The notes: generated from the letters alone by a model not told the origin. Shown: positions 17,278 to 26,764, numbered from the stretch's first letter. The stretch is 64,000 nucleotides of DNA from DATATV01 sp035551355 (GCA_035551355.1 DASZNF010000079.1:51564-115563); one strand, 5' to 3'. A program made the numbers and translations.

Positions 17278-19904
17278 CCCGCCACCTCCGCCGGCTGGAC
17301 CGCGGGCAGCGAAATGACCACGGTCAACCCACCACCAGGCGTGTCCTCGGCTCTGATCGTGCCGCCCATCGCCTCGGTGAATCCCTTGGCCACGGACAAA
17401 CCCAGGCCGACGCCAATCGCCGCATTGCGATCGCCGAGTCGTTGGAACGGCTGGAAGATCGTCTCTTCGGCGCCCTTGGTCTTCGGCAGGCCGGGACCGT
17501 GGTCGACCACCCGCAACTCGACCTGGCCGCCGTACGCGCTCCCGCGCACCGCCACCGGCAACCCACCGCCCCCAACCGCGCCGTTCGCGGACGCGCCCCC
17601 CGAAGCCGCGCCGCCAACCGCGCCAGCCGATTTACGGCCGTGCCGCAGGGCATTGTCGATCACGTTGGCCACCACTCGCTCCAGCAATCCGGGATCGGCC
17701 TGCACCGCGGGCAACCGCTCGTCGACCTCGACCTCGACCAGTGACCGGTCGTCGATCCCGGCCAGCGCCATGGACACCACCTCGTCGTACCCGACAGGCC
17801 TTGTCCTCGGCTGCACCGCACCTGTTGCCAGGCGGGAAGAATCCAGCAGGTTGCCGACCAGCACGGTCAGCCGGTCGGCGGATTCCTCAACGGTGGCAAG
17901 CAATTCCTTCGTGTCCGAAGTAGACAGCTCCAGTTCGGGGTCACGCAGACTCGCTGCCGCGGCCTTGATCGACGTGAGTGGGGTGCGCAGGTCGTGGCCG
18001 ACCGCGGACAGCAACGCGGTGCGCAACTCGGTGGTCTCGGCGCGGCGCTGGGCGGCGATCGCCTGCGCGGCCGCACGCTGCTGCCGCAGTGCCAACAGCG
18101 CCTGTCCGGCCGCCGCCTCCAGGACCTGCTGATCCGCCGCGGCCAGGGGGCGGCCGCGGATGGCCAGGTGCACCTGGGGAGTCACGGCGACGTCGATGTC
18201 GGCGGTGTCCGGCTCGTCGCACGGGGCCGGGCCCACGCACGCCACCCGCCGCCATTCGCCGTCCTCCTGTTCCAGCAAGGCGATCGAGGTCAGGTTGAAG
18301 TTCTCCCGGACCTTTTCCAGCAGGCGCGGCAACGGTTCCCGGTGCGTGAGCACCGTGCGCGCGTAGGAGGCCAGCAAGGCCGCCTCGGTGCGGGCCTTGG
18401 CCGCCTGGGCCGCCCGCCTCGCCGCGCTGTCCACCACCCAGGCCACCAGCACCGCGACCACCATCATGGTGAGCAGGGTGATCAGGTTCTCCGGTTTGGC
18501 GATGGTCAGCGTGTGCAGCGGCGGCACGAAGTAGTAGTTGAGCAGCAACCCGCCCAGCACCGCGGACACCAGCGCCGGGCCCAGTCCGCCGACCAGGGCC
18601 ACGGCCACCGAGGCCAGCACGTAACCGGCCGCGTTGGTGGAGATGTCCATCTCCTGGCGCAGCACCACCCCACCGGCGGTGACGAGGCCGGGCAGCACCA
18701 GCGCCAGCGGCCAGCCGACCAGCTGCCGCAACCTCGACAGCGGGCTCTGGCCCAGCCGGAACCGCAGACCACCCGACTTCTCGCCGTGGGTGACCATGTG
18801 CACGTCGATCGACCCGGACTGCTGGATCACCTGCGAGCCAACGCCTTCGGAGAACGCCCGGGCCAGCCTGGGCCGCCGGGAAGTGCCGACCACCAGCTGG
18901 GTGGCGTTGACGCCCCGGGCGAAATCCAGCAGCGCGGTGGGCACGTCGTCGCCCACCACCGTGTGGTACGTCGCGCCCAGTTCCTCGGCGAAGCGCCGGT
19001 ACCGGGCCACCACCTGGGCCGGCACGCCGGACAGGCCATCGCCGCGCAACGCGTGCAGCACCAGCAGATCGGCACCCGCCCGGCTGGCGATGCGCCGGGC
19101 CCGCCGGATCAGCGTCTCGCTCTCCGGGCCGCCGGTGATCGCCACCACCACCCGCTCCCGGGTCTCCCAGGTGTCGGTGATCTGCTGCTCGGCCCGATAC
19201 CGCTGTAGCGCCACGTCCACCTGGTCGGCCACCCACAACAACGCCAGTTCGCGCAGCGCGGTCAGGTTGCCGACCCGGAAGTAGTTGCCCAGCGCTGCGT
19301 CGATGCGGTGCGCCGGATACACGTTTCCGTGGGCCAGCCGCCTGCGCAGCGCCTCCGGGGTGATGTCGACCAGTTCGATCTGCTCGGCCTTGCGCACCAC
19401 CTCGTCCGGCACGGTCTCGTGCTGGTGCACCCCGGTGATCCGCTCGACCACGTCGTTGAGGCTTTCCAGGTGCTGCACGTTGACCGTGGACAGCACGTCG
19501 ATTCCGGCCTCGAGAATCCGCTCGACGTCCTGCCAGCGCTTCTCGGCGCCGGTGCCGGGCACGTTGGTGTGCGCGAGCTCGTCGATCAGCACCACATCGG
19601 GTTTACGGGCCAGCACCGCATCGGTGTCCAGCTCCTCGAACTCGTGCCCGCGGTGAGTGATCTGCTTGCGCGGCACCAATTCCAGGCCGTCCAGCAATTC
19701 CCGGGTGCGTTCCCGGCCGTGCGTCTCGACCAGGCCGACCACCACGTCGGCGCCGCGTTCGACCCGGCGGCGGGCCTCGCCGAGCATGGCGAAGGTCTTG
19801 CCGACGCCCGGCGCCGCCCCGAGGTAGATGCGCAGCTCTCCGCGGCGCGGTCGCACGGAGCGATCTTCGTCCACGGATTCAGTCTGCGCCCTTCTCGCCC
19901 GCAT
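17274..19904 (-). CDS. kdpD: KdpD potassium sensor histidine kinase
   Basis: An 876-residue membrane sensor kinase. In order it has an N-terminal KdpD domain with Walker A GAAPGVGKT (29-37), a universal-stress-like domain (about 250-370) and four clustered membrane helices (about 395-495). A GAF-like domain (about 510-605), HisKA with His637 (SAVGHDLRTPLTS) and HATPase_c (GPGLPKTKG) follow. Between the N-box helix and the next strand of the ATPase domain is a Gly/Ala/Ser-rich insert of about 35 residues that I do not expect in KdpD. The start is an ATG 14 bases after kdpC; an in-frame GTG ten codons later is possible. Confidence 0.95.
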   Translation of the reverse strand: MRARRAQTESVDEDRSVRPRRGELRIYLGAAPGVGKTFAMLGEARRRVERGADVVVGLVETHGRERTRELLDGLELVPRKQITHRGHEFEELDTDAVLARKPDVVLIDELAHTNVPGTGAEKRWQDVERILEAGIDVLSTVNVQHLESLNDVVERITGVHQHETVPDEVVRKAEQIELVDITPEALRRRLAHGNVYPAHRIDAALGNYFRVGNLTALRELALLWVADQVDVALQRYRAEQQITDTWETRERVVVAITGGPESETLIRRARRIASRAGADLLVLHALRGDGLSGVPAQVVARYRRFAEELGATYHTVVGDDVPTALLDFARGVNATQLVVGTSRRPRLARAFSEGVGSQVIQQSGSIDVHMVTHGEKSGGLRFRLGQSPLSRLRQLVGWPLALVLPGLVTAGGVVLRQEMDISTNAAGYVLASVAVALVGGLGPALVSAVLGGLLLNYYFVPPLHTLTIAKPENLITLLTMMVVAVLVAWVVDSAARRAAQAAKARTEAALLASYARTVLTHREPLPRLLEKVRENFNLTSIALLEQEDGEWRRVACVGPAPCDEPDTADIDVAVTPQVHLAIRGRPLAAADQQVLEAAAGQALLALRQQRAAAQAIAAQRRAETTELRTALLSAVGHDLRTPLTSIKAAAASLRDPELELSTSDTKELLATVEESADRLTVLVGNLLDSSRLATGAVQPRTRPVGYDEVVSMALAGIDDRSLVEVEVDERLPAVQADPGLLERVVANVIDNALRHGRKSAGAVGGAASGGASANGAVGGGGLPVAVRGSAYGGQVELRVVDHGPGLPKTKGAEETIFQPFQRLGDRNAAIGVGLGLSVAKGFTEAMGGTIRAEDTPGGGLTVVISLPAVQPAEVAG

Positions 19905-19918
19905 TTCGAATGCTGTCC

Positions 19919-20602
19919 CTACTTCGGGTGGGCTTCGGCCCGCACGGCCAGGTTCAGCGTCTGCACGTTGACCGCGGGTTCACCGAGCACGCCAAGACCC
20001 CGGCCGTCGGTGTTGGCCGAGATCAGCTGGTCCACCTGGGCCACGGACAATCCGTTGACCGCGGCCACCCGGGCGGCCTGCTCGTCGGCGTAGGCCACGC
20101 TGATGCCCGGGTCCAGGCCGGAGCCCGAGGCGGTGACCGCGTCGGCGGGCACCTGGGACTGGGACACCCCGTCGCGCTTGGCGATCACCGCCCGGCGCGC
20201 GGCCACCTGCTGGTCGAGCACGTCGCTGTTCTGGGCCAGGTTGGACGCGGCCGAGGCCGAGCCGTCGTTGGCGCCAAGGCCCAGTTTGGCCGGGTCGGTG
20301 GCGGAGAAGTCACTGGCCTCGGCCGACGGGCGGGTGTGGAAGTACCGGTCGTCGGCGTAGGTGACACCGTTCGCGGTGATGGTCCTGCCTGCGTTGGGGT
20401 CGATCGGGTTGAGGCCGATCAGGCTCGACCCGACGGCCTGCCCGGCGACGATGACGACCGAGCCCTCGGCCCTGCCGTCCAGGCCGGGCACCCGGGACAC
20501 CGCCCACACCGCCGCCGGGTACACGATGCCGGTGATGACGGTGAGCACCAGCAGCACCTTCAGGCCGGCCCAGCTCTGCCGCAGCAGTCCAGAAAACTTC
20601 AT
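19919..20602 (-). CDS. kdpC: Kdp ATPase subunit C
   Basis: A 227-residue single-pass subunit of the K(+)-transporting KdpFABC ATPase, stabilising the KdpA-KdpB interface. One N-terminal membrane helix (about 14-35) is followed by an extracytoplasmic domain with the family marks DDRYFHTRPSA and TASGSGLDPGIS. Length is a little above the roughly 190 residues of E. coli KdpC. It starts one base after the kdpB stop. Confidence 0.96.
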   Translation of the reverse strand: MKFSGLLRQSWAGLKVLLVLTVITGIVYPAAVWAVSRVPGLDGRAEGSVVIVAGQAVGSSLIGLNPIDPNAGRTITANGVTYADDRYFHTRPSAEASDFSATDPAKLGLGANDGSASAASNLAQNSDVLDQQVAARRAVIAKRDGVSQSQVPADAVTASGSGLDPGISVAYADEQAARVAAVNGLSVAQVDQLISANTDGRGLGVLGEPAVNVQTLNLAVRAEAHPK

Positions 20603-20603
20603 G

Positions 20604-22703
20604 TCAGCTCAATCCCGGGAAGTGGCGGACGACCAGGTCGATCAGCCAGATGAACAGGAACGGCGAGACCACCCCGCCGACTCCGTAGATCAACAGGTTG
20701 CGGCGCAACAGTTTCGACGCGCTGGTCGGCCGGAAGCGCACGCCGCGCAGGGCCAGCGGGATCAGCGCCACGATGACCAGCGCGTTGAAGATCACCGCGG
20801 ACAGGATCGCGGTCTGCGGCGAGTGCAGGTGCATGATGTTCAGCGCGTTGAGGCCCGGATAGATGGTGCCGAACATCGCGGGCAGGATGGCGAAGTACTT
20901 GGCCAGGTCGTTGGCGATGCTGAAGGTGGTCAGCGCGCCGCGGGTGATCAGCAACTGCTTGCCGATCTCCACGATGGAGATCAGTTTGGTCGGATCCGAG
21001 TCCAGATCGACCATGTTGCCCGCTTCCTTGGCCGCCATGGTCCCGGTGTTCATGGCCACGCCGACGTCAGCCTGGGCCAGCGCGGGGGCGTCGTTGGTGC
21101 CGTCGCCGGTCATCGCGACCAGCTTGCCGCCCTCCTGTTCCCTGCGGATCAGGGCCATCTTGTCCTCGGGCTTGGCCTCTGCGAGGTAGTCGTCCACTCC
21201 GGACTCCTCGGCGATGGCCCGCGCGGTCAGCGGGTTGTCCCCGGTGATCATCACGGTCCTGATGCCCATCCGGCGCAGTTCGGCGAACCGTTCCCGGATG
21301 CCCGGCTTGACCACGTCGGACAGCCGGATCACACCGCGCACGATCGCGGTGCCCTCGGCGATTTCCGCGCACACCAACGGAGTTCCGCCGTCGCCGGAGA
21401 TACCGTCGACGATCCGCGCGACGTCCGCTGGCACCGCGCCGCCGTGTTCGGTGACCCAGTCGCGCACCGAGGCGGCCGCGCCCTTGCGCACCTGCCTGCC
21501 GCCGATGTCGATGCCGCTCATCCGGGTCTGCGCGGTGAACGGCACGAACTCGGCCGACTTCTCCGCGTCGCCGGCCTGTTCGGCCAGCCCGAAGTCCCGC
21601 ACGCACAGCTCGACGATGCTGCGGCCTTCCGGGGTGCCGTCGGCCAAGCTGGACAGCCGGGCGGCGGCGGCCAGTCCGGCGATGCCGGCACCGCCGACCG
21701 GGAGCAGTTCGGTGGCCCGGCGGTTGCCGAAGGTGATGGTGCCGGTCTTGTCCAGCAGCAGCGTGTCCACGTCACCGGCGGCCTCCACCGCGCGGCCGGA
21801 CATGGCCAGCACGTTGCGCTGCACCAACCGGTCCATGCCGGCGATGCCGATCGCGGACAGCAGCGCGCCGATGGTGGTCGGAATCAGGCAGACCAGCAAC
21901 GCGGTCAGCACGATCACCGACTGCAGCGAGCCCGCGTAGCCGGCCATCGGCTGCAACGCCACCACGGCGAGCAGGAAGATGATGGTCAGCACGGACAGCA
22001 GGATGGTCAGCGCGATCTCGTTGGGCGTCTTCTGCCGGGAGGCGCCTTCCACCAACGCGATCATCTTGTCCACAAAGGACTCGCCCGGTTTGGTGGAGAT
22101 GCGCACCACGATCCGGTCGGACAGCACGGTAGTGCCGCCGGTGACCGCGGACCGGTCGCCGCCGGACTCCCGGATGACCGGCGCCGACTCACCGGTGATG
22201 GCCGATTCGTCAACCGTGGCAATGCCGTCCACCACGTCGCCGTCGCCCGGGACGACCTCCCCGGCCTCGACCACCACCAGGTCGCCGATGCGCAGTTCGG
22301 TGCCGGGCACCTTCGACTCCGCGCCGTTGTCGTCGAGACGACGGGCGACGGCTTCTTTCTTGGTGCGGCGCAAGGTGTCCGCCTGGGCCTTGCCGCGCCC
22401 CTCGGCCACCGCCTCGGCCAGGTTGGCGAAGACGACGGTGAACCACAGCCACACGGCGGTGCCGATGGCGAAGCCGCTGGGCTGGCTGACGGCGAACACG
22501 GTGGACAGCAGCGAGCCGACCCACACCACCATCATGACCGGGTTGCGCAACTGGTGACGGGGGTTGAGCTTGCGCAGCGCGTCGGGCAGCGACACCAGCA
22601 GCTGCCGGGGGTTGAACACGCCCGCGGTGACCCGGCCGGGAACCGTTGCTGCAGCGGACTCGGGCTCGACCGGAGTGCGGGGTTTGGTCGGTGTTGTGGT
22701 CAT
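20604..22703 (-). CDS. kdpB: Kdp ATPase subunit B, P-type ATPase
   Basis: A 699-residue P-type ATPase catalytic subunit driving high-affinity K(+) import. It has the phosphorylation site LLLDKTGTI with Asp318, the actuator loop ITGESAPV (TGES 170-173), and GDGTNDAPALAQADVGVAM in the P domain. Ser173 corresponds to the inhibitory serine of E. coli KdpB. About 55 extra residues at the N-terminus are Pro/Thr-rich. Its ATG overlaps the kdpA stop by four bases. Confidence 0.97.
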   Translation of the reverse strand: MTTTPTKPRTPVEPESAAATVPGRVTAGVFNPRQLLVSLPDALRKLNPRHQLRNPVMMVVWVGSLLSTVFAVSQPSGFAIGTAVWLWFTVVFANLAEAVAEGRGKAQADTLRRTKKEAVARRLDDNGAESKVPGTELRIGDLVVVEAGEVVPGDGDVVDGIATVDESAITGESAPVIRESGGDRSAVTGGTTVLSDRIVVRISTKPGESFVDKMIALVEGASRQKTPNEIALTILLSVLTIIFLLAVVALQPMAGYAGSLQSVIVLTALLVCLIPTTIGALLSAIGIAGMDRLVQRNVLAMSGRAVEAAGDVDTLLLDKTGTITFGNRRATELLPVGGAGIAGLAAAARLSSLADGTPEGRSIVELCVRDFGLAEQAGDAEKSAEFVPFTAQTRMSGIDIGGRQVRKGAAASVRDWVTEHGGAVPADVARIVDGISGDGGTPLVCAEIAEGTAIVRGVIRLSDVVKPGIRERFAELRRMGIRTVMITGDNPLTARAIAEESGVDDYLAEAKPEDKMALIRREQEGGKLVAMTGDGTNDAPALAQADVGVAMNTGTMAAKEAGNMVDLDSDPTKLISIVEIGKQLLITRGALTTFSIANDLAKYFAILPAMFGTIYPGLNALNIMHLHSPQTAILSAVIFNALVIVALIPLALRGVRFRPTSASKLLRRNLLIYGVGGVVSPFLFIWLIDLVVRHFPGLS

Positions 22704-24367
22704 TTGGTCAAAGCCTCCGCGATCGGGCCGAGAGTGAGGGCCGGGATGAACACGATCGCCGCGACCAGCACGATCGTGCCGCCGACCAGCGCGGCGAACA
22801 GCGGGCCGGTGGTCGGCAGGGTGCCCGCGGTTTCCGGCGCTTTACGTTGCCGGGCCAGCGATCCGGCCAGCGCCAGCGCGGCCAGCATGGTGACGAAGCG
22901 GCCCAGCAGCATGCAGATGCCCAGCGTGGACTGGAAGAAGTCGCCGGTGACGGTGATGCCCGCGAACGCGCTGCCGTTGTTGTTGGACGCGGAGGTGTAG
23001 GCGTAGAGCACCTCGGAGAAACCGTGGATGCCGGAGTTCTCCATGGCGTTGCGGGTCGAGGGCAGGGCGATGGCCAGACCGGAGAACACCAGCACCAGCG
23101 TCGGCATGATCAGCATGCCGATCGAGGCCATGGTGACCTCGACCCGGCCCAGCTTCTTGCCCAGGTACTCCGGGGTGCGGCCGACCATCAGACCGGCCAG
23201 GAACACCGCGATGACGGCCATGATCAGGATGCTGTAGATGCCCGTGCCGACCCCGCCCGGCGTCATCTCGCTGAACATCATGTTCAGCATGGCTCCGCCA
23301 CCGCCAAGGCCGGACAGGCTGTCGTGCGCGGCGTTGACCGCACCGGTCGAGGTGCTGGTGGTGGCGTCGGCGAACAGCGACGAGCCGGGAATGCCGAACC
23401 GGGTTTCCTTGCCCTCCATACCGGATCCGGCCAGCAGCGCCGCCTTGCCGGTCGGGTGCGCCTCCGACCACCAGATCAGCGCGAGCATCAGGCCCCACAG
23501 CACGCCCATCACCGACAGCAGCGTGTAGCCCTGCTTCTTGTTGCCCACCATGACGCCGAGCGTGCGGGTCAGGCACACCGGGACGACCAGGATCAGGAAG
23601 ATCTCCAGCAGGTCCGACCAGCTGTCGGGGTTCTCGAACGGGTGGGCGGAGTTGGCGTTGTAGATGCCGCCGCCGTTGTTGAACAGCTCCTTGATGGACT
23701 CCTCACCGGCCGCCGGATACAGCGAGAGGGTGTGCGAGGCGCCGTCGATGGTGGTGACCGAGGCGCTGCCCGCGAAGCTGTCCACGACGCCAAGGCCGAC
23801 CAGCACGATCGCGGCCAGGAAGGCGATGGGCAGCGCGACGCGGATGGTCGCGCGGGTCAGGTCCACCCAGAAGTTGCCCAGCCGGTCGGTGCGGGAGCGG
23901 GCGAAACCGCGGATCAGCGCGATGGCCACGGCGATGCCGCACGCGCCGGACACAAAGTTCTGCACGGTCAGGCCGAGCAGCGGAACGGCGTCGCCCATCG
24001 TGGTTTCCGGCACGTAGGACTGCCAGTTGGTGTTGGTCATGAAGCTGACGGCGGTGTTGAACGCCATCGACGGCACGATCCCCGAGTGGCCGAAGGCCCA
24101 CGGCAGGATCGCCTGGATCCGTTGCAGCACATACAGAAGCAGCGCACCGGCCAGCGAGAAGCCGAGCAGCGCGCCGGCGTAGGTGGTCCACCGCTGCTCG
24201 GATTCGGGGTTGACCCGCACCAGGCGGTAGACGGCTTTCTCCACCCGCCAGTGCTTCGGGCTGGTGAACGCCCGGGCCAGGTAGTCGCCCAGCGGCTTGT
24301 AACAGAGGGCCAGGGCGAGCAGGAGCAGACCGACCTGTCCGAGGCCGGCCCACGTGTCGGATGACAT
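22700..24367 (-). CDS. kdpA: Kdp ATPase subunit A, potassium channel-like
   Basis: A 555-residue, about ten-helix subunit carrying the K(+) selectivity filter, related to the Trk/Ktr/HKT superfamily. Recognisable blocks include NTAVSFMTNTNWQSY, NFVSGACGIAVA and ASNNNGSAFAG. Its ATG shares one base with the kdpF stop (TGATG), and its stop overlaps kdpB by four bases, so all structural subunits are translationally coupled. Confidence 0.97.
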   Translation of the reverse strand: MSSDTWAGLGQVGLLLLALALCYKPLGDYLARAFTSPKHWRVEKAVYRLVRVNPESEQRWTTYAGALLGFSLAGALLLYVLQRIQAILPWAFGHSGIVPSMAFNTAVSFMTNTNWQSYVPETTMGDAVPLLGLTVQNFVSGACGIAVAIALIRGFARSRTDRLGNFWVDLTRATIRVALPIAFLAAIVLVGLGVVDSFAGSASVTTIDGASHTLSLYPAAGEESIKELFNNGGGIYNANSAHPFENPDSWSDLLEIFLILVVPVCLTRTLGVMVGNKKQGYTLLSVMGVLWGLMLALIWWSEAHPTGKAALLAGSGMEGKETRFGIPGSSLFADATTSTSTGAVNAAHDSLSGLGGGGAMLNMMFSEMTPGGVGTGIYSILIMAVIAVFLAGLMVGRTPEYLGKKLGRVEVTMASIGMLIMPTLVLVFSGLAIALPSTRNAMENSGIHGFSEVLYAYTSASNNNGSAFAGITVTGDFFQSTLGICMLLGRFVTMLAALALAGSLARQRKAPETAGTLPTTGPLFAALVGGTIVLVAAIVFIPALTLGPIAEALTK

Positions 24368-24468
24368 CAGAACTTCTCCGGTCGGACCAGCGCGATGAAC
24401 AGGTAGACGATCAGCAGCAGCGCCAGTACACCGCCGATGACGTTGGCGAGTACTCCGGAGCCGCTCAT
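24367..24468 (-). CDS. kdpF: Kdp ATPase small subunit F
   Basis: A 33-residue membrane peptide. Its single helix GGVLALLLIVYLFIALV (12-28) is followed by RPEKF, the usual KdpF ending, which lipid-like stabilises KdpFABC. It starts at ATG 24468, overlapping the upstream 28-codon ORF by four bases, and ends on the kdpA ATG (TGATG). Recognised from context and the LVRPEKF end. Confidence 0.9.
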   Translation of the reverse strand: MSGSGVLANVIGGVLALLLIVYLFIALVRPEKF

Positions 24469-24551
24469 TGGAGCTTCTCCAGTCCCCGCAGCATCAGCGC
24501 GAGCACCGCGAACACGCCGATCAGCAGCGCGACGTAGGCCAGATCGGCCAT
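24465..24551 (-). CDS. 28-residue membrane peptide at head of kdp operon
   Basis: A very short ORF encoding MADLAYVALL followed by a hydrophobic stretch to residue 21, then RGLEKLQ. It is a predicted single transmembrane helix with a basic/acidic C-terminal end, similar in design to KdpF but distinct. AAGGGG lies about five bases upstream of the ATG, and the stop overlaps the kdpF ATG (ATGA), so it is very probably translated and coupled. I recall similar short ORFs ahead of kdpF in other actinomycetes, with no assigned function. It may be a second accessory subunit of the pump or a leader peptide that sets kdpF translation. Confidence 0.75.
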   Translation of the reverse strand: MADLAYVALLIGVFAVLALMLRGLEKLQ

Positions 24552-24806
24552 CGTTAGCCCCTTTTCGTGGTGGCCGGCAATCACCCGTTCGGTGATCGCC
24601 CGGAAGTCAGCGTGCCCCCGGGTATCCCCAGGTGGGAGTTGCCTGACGGGGCATTTACGCCGCGACCTTGGGGCCTTGACGTGTTCTTTACGCGGCGGGT
24701 GATCCAGGTCTCCGCGCGGATTTTTACGGACACATCCCCCGGCCGAGGTACCACGACCGGCCCAGTGCGTGGGATCACGCACAGTACGGGGTTGCGTGCG
24801 GTTAGT
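24552..24806 (-). promoter_or_regulatory. kdp operon leader/promoter region
   Basis: This is the divergent spacer between the kdp operon and asnB. Near the first kdp ORF there is a small hairpin (ATCACC 24580-24585 with GGTGAT 24591-24596). Slightly upstream is a longer imperfect one whose outer arms are GTCAG (24606-24610) and CTGAC (24643-24647), enclosing C/G-rich runs. These could form a structured 5' leader. No KdpE site could be assigned. Confidence 0.3.
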
Positions 24807-24843
24807 TTCATTGACTATGAATGTTGTTTACACATCAGTAACA
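24807..24843 (+). promoter_or_regulatory. two inverted repeats upstream of asnB
   Basis: TTCAT-5-ATGAA (24807-24821) is a perfect five-base inverted repeat overlapping TTGACT, a candidate -35. TGTTTAC-6-GTAACA (24825-24843) is a second, imperfect one. Both are AT-rich islands in high-GC DNA, 26-62 bases before the asnB ATG. The downstream MarR gene is the obvious candidate to bind here; that is inference. Confidence 0.45.
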
Positions 24844-24868
24844 CGCTGGGTGCGGAGGGAGACAACAC

Positions 24869-26728
24869 ATGTGCGGTATCGCCGGCTGGGTCTCGTTCGA
24901 CCGGGACCTCGGGCGGGAACAGGCCACGCTGGAGGAGATGACCGAGACGATGGCCTGCCGCGGCCCCGATGCGCGCGGCACCTGGACCGACCGGCGCGGC
25001 GGGCACGCGGCCCTCGGCCACCGGCGCCTGGCCGTCATCGACCTGCCCGGCGGCGCCCAGCCCATGACGGTGGACACGCCCGAGGGCACCCTGGCCATGG
25101 TCTACAGCGGTGAGGCCTACAACTTCACCGAACTGCGCGACGAGCTGCGCCGCCGCGGCCACAGCTTCACCACCGACAGCGACACCGAGGTCGTGCTGCA
25201 CGGCTACCTGGAGTGGGGCGAGGCGGTCGCCGAGCGGCTCAACGGGATGTACGCGTTCGCCATCTGGGACGCCCGCAACGCCAAACTGGTCATGATCCGG
25301 GACCGGATGGGCATCAAGCCCTTCTACTACTACCCCACGGCCGACGGCGTGCTGTTCGGCTCGGAGCCCAAGGCCATCCTGGCCAACCCGCTGGCCAGGC
25401 GGACCGTGGCGCTGGACGGGCTGCGCGAGCTGTTCAGCTTCTCCAAGACCCCGGGTCATGCGTTCTGGGACGGCATGCACGAGGTGCAGCCGGGCACCGT
25501 GGTCACGGTGGACCACAACGGCGTGCGCGAGCACGTGTACTGGTCGCTGCGCGAGGCCAAGGCCCACACCGACGACCAGGCCGCGTCCGTGGCGCACGTG
25601 CGCGAGCTGCTGGACGACATCGTGCGCCGGCAGCTGGTCGCCGACGTGCCGCGCTGCGTGCTGCTCTCCGGTGGCCTGGACTCCAGTGCGCTGACCGCGC
25701 TGGCCGCCGGGCAGCTGTCCGCCGTCGGCGAGACGGTGCGCAGCTTCGCGGTGGACTTCGCCGGGCAGTCGGAGAACTTCAAGGCCGACGAGCTGCGGCC
25801 CACCCAGGACACGCCGTTCGTGCACGACGTGGCCGAGCACGTGTCATCGCAGCACGAGGACATCGTGCTGGACGCGGCCTCGCTGGCCGACCCGGACGTG
25901 CGCCGCACGGTGATCGCCGCCCGGGACATCCCGGCCGGGCTCGGGGACATGGACGCCTCGCTCTACCAGCTGTTCAAGGCGATCCGGCAGCACTCCACGG
26001 TGGCACTGTCCGGGGAGAGCGCGGACGAGGTGTTCGGCGGGTACCGCTGGTTCCACCAGCCCGAGGTGCAGCAGGCCGACACCTTCCCGTGGATGGCCGC
26101 GGTCTCGGCCAACGCGCCCAACAGCCAGCCCGCCTCGGTGCTCAACCCGGAGCTGGAGCGCCACCTGGACATCCCGCGCTACGTCGCCGACAGCTACGCC
26201 ACCGCGGTGGCCGAGGTCGGGCACGTGGACGGGGCCAGCGATTTCGAGCGCCGCATGCGGGTCATCTGCTACCTGCATCTGACCCGGTTCGTGCGGATGC
26301 TGCTGGACCGCAAGGACCGGATGTCCATGGCGGTGGGCCTTGAGGTGCGCGTGCCGTTCTGCGACCACCGGCTGGTCGAGTACGTGTACAACACGCCGTG
26401 GTCGCTGAAGACCTTCGACAGCCGGGAGAAGAGCCTGCTGCGCGGGGCGGCCAGGGACGTGCTGCCGCGGTCGGTGGTGGAGCGGGTGAAGAGCCCGTAC
26501 CCGTCCACCGCGGACCCGCAGTACCCGGCGGCGTTGCAGTTGCAGGCCAAGGAGCTGCTCACCGACCGGGACAACCAGGTGTTCGACTTGGTCAACCGGG
26601 CGTGGTTGGAAACCGCGGCGCAACGTGACCCGACTATCATCGACGCCCAGGAACGGCACGGGCTGGAGCGCAGCCTGGATCTGGCCGCGTGGCTGGACAT
26701 GTACCGACCGGAGGTGCGCACCTCCTGA
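24869..26728 (+). CDS. asnB: glutamine-hydrolysing asparagine synthase
   Basis: A 619-residue class II amidotransferase making asparagine from aspartate, glutamine and ATP. The N-terminal Ntn glutaminase domain begins MCGIAGW with nucleophile Cys2 and includes MACRGPDA and YNFTELR. The C-terminal synthetase has the PP-loop LLSGGLDSS (265-273) and SGESADEVFGGY. GGAGGGAGA precedes the ATG. It is followed 36 bases later by a marR gene, so the two are likely co-transcribed. Amidotransferases of this type also amidate other carboxylates (AsnB-like lipid II amidation), so the substrate is probable, not proven. Confidence 0.9.
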   Translation: MCGIAGWVSFDRDLGREQATLEEMTETMACRGPDARGTWTDRRGGHAALGHRRLAVIDLPGGAQPMTVDTPEGTLAMVYSGEAYNFTELRDELRRRGHSFTTDSDTEVVLHGYLEWGEAVAERLNGMYAFAIWDARNAKLVMIRDRMGIKPFYYYPTADGVLFGSEPKAILANPLARRTVALDGLRELFSFSKTPGHAFWDGMHEVQPGTVVTVDHNGVREHVYWSLREAKAHTDDQAASVAHVRELLDDIVRRQLVADVPRCVLLSGGLDSSALTALAAGQLSAVGETVRSFAVDFAGQSENFKADELRPTQDTPFVHDVAEHVSSQHEDIVLDAASLADPDVRRTVIAARDIPAGLGDMDASLYQLFKAIRQHSTVALSGESADEVFGGYRWFHQPEVQQADTFPWMAAVSANAPNSQPASVLNPELERHLDIPRYVADSYATAVAEVGHVDGASDFERRMRVICYLHLTRFVRMLLDRKDRMSMAVGLEVRVPFCDHRLVEYVYNTPWSLKTFDSREKSLLRGAARDVLPRSVVERVKSPYPSTADPQYPAALQLQAKELLTDRDNQVFDLVNRAWLETAAQRDPTIIDAQERHGLERSLDLAAWLDMYRPEVRTS

Positions 26729-26764
26729 CGGAGTGAGCCGGCCGCCCGGCTGGAGGTTTCACGG

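Noticed and set aside
20361..23000. A long open frame on the plus strand opposite kdpB and kdpA
   Set aside because: Composition and position show it is a GC-driven antisense frame; kdpB and kdpA motifs are unambiguous on the minus strand.
24552..24790. Possible c-di-AMP (ydaO) riboswitch ahead of kdp
   Set aside because: CCCGTCAGGCAACTCC faintly resembles the 3' part of that class, but the other conserved blocks (GGGGAA and GGGTGAATC-like) are not found. A covariance search of this region would decide.
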